A stretch of DNA of 64,000 nucleotides from Galerina marginata (lineage: Eukaryota > Basidiomycota > Agaricomycetes > Agaricales > Galerinaceae), in contig JAECYW010000011.1 in assembly GCA_023014335.1 (NCBI GenBank), forward strand, positions 248,001-312,000, read 5' to 3'. Positions 56,340 through 64,000 of the stretch are shown here, piece by piece; the first letter of the stretch is position 1, and each line of letters begins with the position of its first letter. The notes beneath the pieces were generated by a model. The model saw nothing but the letters and a program-made list of their open reading frames with translations. It searched no databases and had not been told where the DNA came from. The translations under genes were made by a program, and so were the position numbers.

Positions 56340-57300
56340 TAACCAGATAGCTTCCCTTGAAACTTCAAATGCTGCAGTATATTTGGCTTTGCAGGAAGAC
56401 ATTGGGACAGTTTTTCTTTTCAAGCATTCCAAGATATGATGCCCAATCTGAGTGTAAAGGTGTAGCCGCCAACCCTCCTCCTAGTGTTGAGATAGTTTTC
56501 CTAGTCAGAATTGGTAAACCCAGTAAGAGGTATTGGATCCTTTTCCCCAAGACGCAGCTTCATGGTCCTTGTTCCTTTCAGGTATTGAACTACCCCAACT
56601 GCAGCATACCAGTGCATGTATGTGTAAGCCTCAAGAAATTGAGAGAGTTGTTGGGCCGCATATGATATATCTGGACAGGTACCAACTGAGAGATATATCA
56701 AGCAAATGTTTCAGGAATAGATGCATGATTTGCAGGAGAGACGCGTAAATCCCCAGCCTATCATTGCCTCATTCATTGTCCTGTTCCATATCCTCCCAGC
56801 CTGTTTTATCCTGTATATCCCCCTCTGCAACATCCACACCCATGTTTCCTTCCCTGGTTCTTCAAACCCTTGTCCTCCAGTAATAACCCATATAGAAACA
56901 CCGTCTTGATGTCTATTTGTTGGGCGTTCCATCTAAGTGTGGCGGCAATATGTAGAAGGATCGTCCACAATTCCATGTGTGCAGTAGATGAGGTGGTACT
57001 GGTATAGTCAACCTCCCATCATTGTTCATAGCCTTTAAACACAAAACGGGCCTTCCGTTGTGTTAGGTTCCCATTTTTGTCAGTTTTCTTAAGTAGGATA
57101 ATCTGACCGTCTTGAACTTTGATGGTGTTGGGAACTTCAAATAGAGGGACGAGTTTATAAACACCCATGCTTCAAAGGAACTCAAGCTTGTTGTCTATTG
57201 GAGTTTTCCATTCTGCAGCTTCAGGCATCAGTTTGGCTTCATCCCAGTTCTTCGGTGTGTTGGTTGCAATGTTTGCTTGGTTTATAGCTGAAGTATGGGC
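56340..57300 (-). pseudogene. Ty1/copia retrotransposon pol relic (reverse transcriptase to RNase H)
   Basis: Read on the minus strand from about 57300 to 56340, fragments of copia polymerase appear in the right order: MPEAAEWKTPIDNK, KARFVFKGYEQ, a block equivalent to the STAH...IDIKTVFL region of reverse transcriptase, GFEEPGKE and RIKQAGRIWN, YLSVGTCPDISYAAQQLSQF, YLKGTRTMKLRLG and the start of RNase H (SQAKYTAAFEVSREAIWL). In-frame stops (near 57174 and 57027) and frame changes break it. It forms the single-copy centre between the two inverted arms. No LTRs were found. Confidence 0.8.
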
Positions 57301-57344
57301 AATGGTTAGCCAAAGGCATTGACTTTCCAATCTGTCATGCCGCT

Positions 57345-59690
57345 TTTTCAATTATTAACTGGCCGTTTGCCAAAGGCATTGATTTGACAAGCAGTGATGC
57401 CGCTTTCTTGATTATTAACTGGCTGTTTGCTGAAGGCATTCAATTTACAATCTGCCATGACGCTTTCTTGATTATCAACATGCCAATTACCTGGCCGTAC
57501 AATCTGCCATCCCGCTGTTGGAGTATTAAGTGGCCATTTGCTTACAGAAGGCATTGAACGTACAATCTGCCATCCCGCAATTTGATTATTAACTGGCCGT
57601 TTGCCGTACAATCTCTTATGCCGCTTTTTTGATTACTAACTTGCCATTTACCAAAGGCATTGAATGGACAATTTGCCATGCCGCTTTTTTGATTATTGAC
57701 TTGCCGTTTGCTGAAAGGCATTCAATTTCCAAGCAGTCATGCCGCTTTTTGATTAATAACTGGCTGTTTACCGAAGGCATTGAATGTACAACCTTCCATG
57801 CTGCTTTTTTGATTATTAACTTGCCGTTTGCCGAAAGCATTGAATTCACAATCTGCCATGCCGCTTTTTTGATTAATAACTTGCCGTTTACCAAAGGCAA
57901 TGAACGTAGAACCTTCCATGCCGCTTTTTTGATCATTAACTTGCCGTTTGCTGAAGGCATTCAATTTACAAGCGGTCATGCCGCTTTTTTGATTAATAAC
58001 TGGCCGTTTACCGAAGGCATTGAATGTACAACCTTCCTTGCCACTTTTTTGATCATTAACTTGCTGTTTACCAAAGGCATTGAACATACAATCCGCCATG
58101 CCGCTTTTTTGATCATTAACTTGCCGTTTGCCAAAAGCATTGAATTCACAATCTGCCATGCCGCTTTTTTGATTAATAACTTGCCGTTTACCAAAGGCAA
58201 TGAACGTAGAACCTTCCAATCTTCTATGCCGCTTTTTTGATCATTAACTGGCCGTTTGCCAAAGGCATTCAATTTACCAGCAGTCATGCCGCTTTTTTGA
58301 TCGTTAACTGGCCGTTTACCGATGGCATTGAATGTACAATCTGCCATGCCGCTTTTTTGATCATTAACTTGCCGTTTGTTGAAGGCATTGAATGTACAAT
58401 CTCCCATGCCGCTTTTTTGATCATTAACTGGCCGTTTGCCAAAGGCATTCAATTTACCAGCAGTCATGCCGCTTTTTTGATCGTTAACTGGCCGTTTACC
58501 GATGGCATTGAATGTACAATCTGCCATGCCGCTTTTTTGATCATTAACTTGCCGTTTGTTGAAGGCATTGAATGTACAATCTTCTATGCCGCTTTTTTGA
58601 TCATTAACTTGCCATTTGCTGAAGGCATTCAATTTACAAGCGGTCATGCCGCTTTTGGGATCATTAACTTGCCGTTTACCAAAGGCATTGAATTCACAAT
58701 CTGCCATGCCGCTTTTGTGATCATTAACTTGCCGTTCGCTGAAAGCATTCAATTTACAAGCGGTCAAGCCGCTTTTTTGAGTAATAACTGGCCGTTTACC
58801 GACGGCATTGAACGTACAACCTTCCATGCCGCTTTTTTGATCATTAACTTGCAGTTTACCGAAGGCATTGAACATACAATCTGTCATGCCGCTTTTGTGA
58901 TCATTAACTTGCCGTTTGCCAAAAGCATTGAACGTACAACCTTCCATGCCGCTTTTTTGATCATTAACTTGCCGTTGACCAAAGGCATTGAATGTACAAT
59001 CTGCCATGCCGCTTTTTTGATCATTAACTGGCCGTTTACCGATGGCATTGAATGTACAATCTGCCATGCCGCTTTTTTGAGTAATAACTGGCCGTTTACC
59101 GACGGCATTGAACGTACAACCTTCCATGCCGCTTTTTTGATCATTAACTTGCTGTTGACCAAAGGCATTGAATGTACAATCTGCCATGCCGCTTTTTTCA
59201 TCATTAACTTGCTGTTTGTTGAAGGCATTGAATGTACAATCTTCCATGCCACTTTTTTGATCATTAACTGGCCGTTTGCCGAAGGCATTCAATTTACCAG
59301 CAGTCATGCCGCTTTTTTGATCGTTAACTTGCCATGCCGCTTTTTTGATTATTAACTGGCCCTTTGCCGAAGGCATTGAACATACAAGCGGTCAAGCCGC
59401 TTTTTTGATTAATGAATTGCCGTTTCCCGAAGGCACTGAATTTACAATTTGCCATGCCACTTTTTTGATTATTGACTGGCCATTTGCCGCAGGCATTGAC
59501 TTTAGAGGCAGTCATGCCGCTTTTTTGATTATTAACTTGCTATTGGTCGAAGGCATTGAATTTACATGCTCTGATGCTGCTTGTTTTAGCACTAAAGTTC
59601 TGTGGCCTGGCCATTTGCCGAAGGCATTGAGATTACAAGCTATGATGCTGCTTTTTCATTAAATTCCATGCCCTGGCCGTTTCCCAAAGG
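57345..59690. repeat. 60-bp satellite array, right arm
   Basis: The same 60-bp unit in opposite orientation. The outer units repeat the order of the left arm exactly. From about 58918 inward the order differs by whole-unit gains and losses, and some segments are themselves duplicated: 58255-58380 recurs at 58435-58560, and 57840-57910 recurs at 58140-58210. Confidence 0.9.
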
Positions 59691-59779
59691 CATTGGATTT
59701 ACACGGCATTGGTGCTTTTTCAATAGTACATTCCATGGCCAACCCTATTCACTATTTGCCAAACCCTATTCCTACCTAT

Positions 59780-60700
59780 TCTGCTGTGCCCTAGCCATAT
59801 TCGCCCTGCCGAGTGTACCTATACTCATTTGCCGTGCCCTACCCGTACCCATTCTGCTGAGCCTACCCATATCCCCCATACCCACCCTGCCGAGCCTACC
59901 CATACTCATCCGCCGTGCCCTACCCATATCCATCCCGCTGTGCCCTACCTGTATCCATCCTGTCGAGCCTACCCATACCCCCATGCCATTCCTACCCATA
60001 CCCACCCAGCTGAGCCAATGCATACCCCTTTGCCGTGTTTGACCCCCCTTGCCGAGCCCTACCCACCCCCTACCCACCCACCATGCCCTACCCACCCCAT
60101 ACCCACCCCGCCGTGCCTGACCTACATCGGCGAGGCCCTACCCATATCCCCTACCCGTATCCACCCCGCCGAGCCTACCCATAACCATGTTGCCGAGCCT
60201 ACCCATACCCACCCCGCCGTGCCCTGTCTGACCCACATCGGCAAGGCCCTACCCATATCCCCTACCTGTATTCACCCCGCCGAGCCTACCCATACCCACC
60301 CTGCCGTGCCCTGTCTGACCCACATCGGCAAGGCCCTACCTATATCCCCTACCCATATTGATGCCGCCGAGCCCACCACACACCTACCACCCATCCCACC
60401 GACCCTACCCATAACCACCCTGCCGAGCCTACCCATACCCACCCCGCCGTGCCCTGTCTGACCTACCCGTAATCACGCCGCCGAGCCTACCCATACCCAT
60501 GTTGCCGAGCCTACCCATAAGCACCCTGCCGTGCCCTGTCTGACCCACCTCGCCGAGCCCTACCCACCATGCCCTACCCACCCCATACCCACCCGCCGTG
60601 CCCTACCCATACCCACCCCGCCGAGCCTACCCATACCCCCCCACGCCGTGCCATTCCTACCCCGCCTGCCGTCCTACCACTATAGACCCATCCATAGAAT
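59780..60700. repeat. GC-rich minisatellite, right copy
   Basis: Mirror of 52930-53850, seen here as CCTACCCATACCC and CACCCCGCCGAGCC units. Confidence 0.9.
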
Positions 60701-60784
60701 TCTACAGCACCGACTAAGTCGGCACAATGTAAATGTTCTATAGGTCGAGTCACTCGACTATATGTAGCTTGCCTATGTGAGCAC

Positions 60785-61794
60785 TCAGCCTACGTCGACG
60801 AGTGAGTCATGAGAGCCGTACCCGGTTACATTAGATGGCAGCGACCCGTTGTAATACTTGTCTGGATTGTTATAGTACTCCTCGAATAATGCATATGTAT
60901 TAAAATACTGCAGCCCGATCAGCTGTCGAGAAATGGATCGTGGTCGACGACTAACCTCGACAATACCATCCCCCTTGAACTCTGCATTGAGAACACTGAT
61001 GCCGTCTCGAATGAGTCTATTGAGGGTATTTGGATAATTGTACGCGGATTTGTGCCATTGTGTATTGTTCGTGTCCGTTGTATCTGGCCAGTAGATAGTG
61101 CCTAGTGGGTTATCGGCATAGAGGCGGGTTAGCTGGAGCGGGATCATGCTCATTAGAACAAACTGCCGTGCGCCAATGGAATGCAGGGAGCGAACAAAGT
61201 TCAGTTGACAGTCGGCGAGATCTGCCAATGAACTGTTGTTTGGCTGGTCATTCGAAACAAATGAGTGGATGCCTGTCAGCGACGATCAGCTGCTAGTAGA
61301 GACTACCAAGCAAAGGACATACCAACGTCGTTCGTCCCAATCCAGATGATGATCTTGAATTCCTCGGGGTCCAGCTGTAAACGACCGTTCGATACATGGT
61401 CTTGTATGAACCACGCTTTTTGTCCATTGGAGACATCTGGGTTTGTTGTGACTGGAGTGATGTCGTTCGAGCATACCGTTCCGCCTACAGCATAATTCCA
61501 GATTTTGTAATTTCCGTAAAGTCCGAGATAAAATGGCCATTGGAATCCACCGTTGGCAGCTAGGAAACATGATATTTAACGAGGTTTCCATCGATTTTAT
61601 TAAGATAACTTACCCGAATCGGCAGGCGGATAGACCTCCTGGTAGTCCTTGCCGGGATAAGTTCCGTTACTAATGCTATGAGACCGCGACTGGTCACTAA
61701 AACTGTCGCCAAAGACGCAAACATGTTTCAGGCTTTTGCGATTGGCGACAGCAAGCGTGGTCAACCAAAGCACTGGAATTAGCCAAGACAACAT
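60785..61794 (-). CDS. GDSL/SGNH esterase, C-terminally truncated
   Basis: The minus-strand exons are 61794-61614, 61559-61323, 61272-60956 and 60907-60785, with introns of 54, 50 and 48 nt, all in phase; 285 residues. It starts with a signal peptide (MLSWLIPVLWLTTLAVA). SGNH block I is VFGDSFSD near residue 30 (nucleophile Ser), block II is NYAVGGTV, and block III is IWIGTND. The C-terminal D-x-x-H block with the catalytic His is absent: after SLPSNVTG the frame diverges from what the family usually shows and ends at 60785, 5 bp from the edge of the large inverted repeat (60779). Relatives are secreted acetyl-esterases of the CE16 kind acting on plant polysaccharides. Without His the product should be inactive. 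Probably a pseudogene made by the insertion. Confidence 0.8.
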
Positions 61795-63157
61795 CGCAGC
61801 AGCTGTGGACTATCGCAGAGTTTATGGGTGAAGAATTGTCGCATATACGCTACCTTCTAGTTCTTGAGGTTATTAAGACTACCCATGTCACGTCACTTCG
61901 GGAGAACTCTTACCTTCGATTACCCGGGCCGTTGGGAGACTTTCCTCAGACATGTCATGAGCGCATTTTTGCCATAACTTATAGGTCATGCCACCATCGT
62001 AGCAGATGCTGTGATAATCAGGACCTCTGTGAGTTTACAGGTAGGAGTAACAGTAGAGTAGCGCACCGGATCGTCTGCAAATGTCAGAAGTTTTCTTTAG
62101 TCATTCTCTTATAGCACTCTTCCTTCTCCGTCGCTCTTAAGCGCGCAGAATTGCGGCTGTGGTTTAGCTGCTTCCAGATATTAAGACTTGAGCGTGCGCA
62201 GCCTCAAAAGCACCACTGTACCAGGCCGCAAGCAAGAGTTTACTACGCGTGACTTCAGTCTACAGCCTGACTATCACGCCCTGTATGATTTCGCTTCATT
62301 GATTCTGAAAAGCGTGATCCATCTCTGTCGCGAAATTATCGGTGAAAGTGACGGAATAGTTTATACCGTATAAGCGCCTGAACAGTTTAGCCCGGGAAAT
62401 GTTTTTAACTCTCGTTTTTAGATCGTGGTATTGCGGCGGTGGCAGAGCCGGGAGGCTGTAGTCGTGCGAAAAGATCAGTCTAACAAGCCGAGAGATATAG
62501 AACCGGCAAGACAGCGAGGATATTAGACGAGGCCGACGGCGATTGGGGCTGACTCGCAGACAGAGGTGAGACGGTATATACGAGGGAACCATATCGTGCA
62601 TCCACCTTTCAGGATCAGCCGTTACCTAGACACAGTCGAATGGGCTACAGTCAGAGTTCTCGGTGGGTCCAGCACATCCAAATGGCAACTGTTCTACGCC
62701 TCGAGCGTACGCGGCGTCGAATTTCGCCAGCTTCAGGGAAGATTGTGCACAGGCAACGGTAGCTGAGCATGAGTTCGGCGAACTGCGCGTGTGAGGAGAA
62801 AGTTGGACCGAGAGTACTTCTGAAATGTCATCGATACACGTTAGAGGTGGACGGAGACGTTCAGAATCTGTTATAAGTTGCGTTAGAGATGATTAGGCGC
62901 AGTAAAAGGGCTACGAAGCAGGGGCGAAAACTTAGCTCAGGAGTGGTCCTAGTGCAGTAGTGAGTTCTGCCAGTGGGCCGAGCTGTTCGAACCAGGATTA
63001 GATTATATACCATTAGATCTGAATAGGAGCCTGTCCGACGCGCGGTCCTGTGACGGAAAAACTCTTGCCATTACGCGCCACGCAATAACGTACTGTTCGA
63101 CATGCTTCCCCGCGCTAGCCTCGGACTGCTGCCAATCTGAATCTCAGTAACATACTC
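61795..63157. other. Intergenic, no gene seen
   Basis: Only short frames without recognisable features (for example 62296-62601 minus, 101 codons). This includes the promoter side of the esterase gene; no TATA element is obvious. Confidence 0.45.
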
Positions 63158-64000
63158 CTATTCGTCCTCATACCCTGCTATTCGTTCATAACGACCACTA
63201 TCGGCCTGGTGTCGGAAATGTGCCGCGAAAATTTCCTTACCCAACTCGGTCTGCCAGCGCGGGTCCGCAAAAGGCACTGCCCTATCATCCTTCTCCCAGA
63301 GTCCAAGGTCGGTCAAGGCCTGCACGATATCGTCTCGGGGGTAATCAGCGCCAATATCCCCGTGGAGTAGATGGACGCGGAGACAGTGTTTGAAATGTTC
63401 TCGTAGGAAGTAATCGTCAGGACCTATGGGTTTTACTTGAGATTCGGGATGGCGGAAATACGCTTGGGAAGTAGCGGTTTTTAACAGGGCCCCTGCGGGT
63501 CCAAATTCGCGGAACATAACGAGGCAATAATCATCCTAAGAGGTTAATTGGAGGTGTGTAAGAGCGTGGAGTAGAGACAAGATTAAACTAATACGAACAT
63601 CAACATCGATACCGAAAGCATTATCGTGAAATGCATCGATTAAATCATTCCGCATCATCATCGCGTTGGAAGGAATGCCAATAGCTGATGGGTTTTTGTA
63701 ATACTGAGGATTATCCAGCTAAGAAATGATACTGTTAGATTTACAACGGTCGAAAGAAAGGCTGCATGCACACCCAGTCCACCCATGCCGGAGGAACAAT
63801 CCATGTTACGCTGAGTTCCGTATCGTTTGAGCGGGACCCAGTTATTAAGCACTGTTCATTATCCCGAGTCGCCACTTGTTTCTCTAACAAACTTGGAAAG
63901 CGATACTAAGCGGTTGTAGAAGCGTTAGCCGAGTTCGAAGGAGAAGAAAATGTTACGGGCATACCCAAGGTAGTTGGTTTTCTAGATGAGCTAAACGCCC
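63158..64000 (-). CDS. HNH-nuclease-like protein, 3' part (5' end beyond the window)
   Basis: Minus-strand exons: window edge to 63965, 63905-63774, 63718-63599 and 63535-63158. Introns of 59, 55 and 63 nt join in phase 0 throughout, and the C-terminal 222 residues are visible. The pattern CLITG, then WIVPPAWVDW, then SNAMMMRNDLIDAF and NAFGIDVDDDY, fits the core of HNH-type proteins common in basidiomycetes (Cys-x-x-Thr-Gly, His-Ile-x-Pro, Asn...Arg-x-Asp-x-His). In this copy Trp stands where I would expect the first His, and Ala/Phe where the last His usually lies, so it may be catalytically dead. The tail has GDIGADYPRDDI and a DPRWQ block. The family call rests on recalled motifs and is moderate. 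Confidence 0.6.

Larger units (their letters stand above)
57305..60779 (-). repeat. Right arm of the 7.9-kb inverted repeat
   Basis: Reverse complement of the left arm, ending GCTTGCCTATGTG at 60779. Confidence 0.85.

Noticed and set aside
54253..59376. Several giant protein genes of 370-613 codons on both strands
   Set aside because: They are readings of one 60-bp satellite and its mirror copy, in three or more frames, without promoter, introns or domain.
53168..60461. His/Pro/Thr-rich 210-residue proteins
   Set aside because: They are translations of the GC-rich minisatellite and appear identically in both inverted arms.
62296..62601. 101-residue minus-strand protein
   Set aside because: No recognisable features and no supporting splice or promoter signals.

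Overview
The window looks like nuclear DNA of a mushroom-forming basidiomycete (Agaricomycetes). The evidence is short introns (about 48-70 nt) with GT...AG ends and CTGAC/CTAAT-like branch sites, F-box proteins with the LPAEILSEIF type of box, secreted cysteine-rich proteins, an alpha-kinase-like gene, a GDSL esterase, an HNH-type protein and abundant transposon remains. Gene density is low. Much of the sequence is duplicated, inverted or mobile, as in a repeat-rich accessory region.

Layout. 1-17.6 kb: a tandem segmental array carrying three copies of one F-box gene. Copies 1 and 2 are each interrupted by one TGA; copy 3 is open. The second repeat period is about 2.4 kb longer than the first because it gained three small DNA transposons and an internal 1.2-kb duplication. 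The first period still shows clean pre-insertion sites for two of the transposons. 17.6-33.4 kb: duplicated, decayed sequence holding two paralogous genes for secreted 10-cysteine proteins, several relics of a phosphotransferase/kinase-like gene (an intact relative lies at 51.1 kb), and dispersed repeats. 33.4-38.4 kb: a 5-kb element with near-perfect inverted repeats of about 720 bp and no recognisable transposase. 39.0-49.8 kb: a 10.75-kb element with inverted terminal repeats and a perfect 6-bp target duplication. It encodes an intact 8-exon DDE-type integrase, a gene ending in an alpha-kinase domain, and an unknown nuclear-type protein. 50.0-52.0 kb: an F-box gene and the intact kinase-like gene. 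52.85-60.78 kb: a 7.9-kb inverted repeat made of a GC-rich minisatellite and a 60-bp satellite around a copia retrotransposon relic. Its right edge lies 5 bp from the premature end of a GDSL esterase gene. 63.2-64.0 kb: the 3' part of an HNH-type gene.

The most interesting object is the 39.04-49.79 kb element, where integrase and alpha-kinase genes lie inside one delimited mobile unit. The genes otherwise form no evident pathway. The region records repeated duplication and insertion. Exon structures were worked out by hand from reading-frame continuity and splice signals. Family names come from motif recognition, not from a database search.
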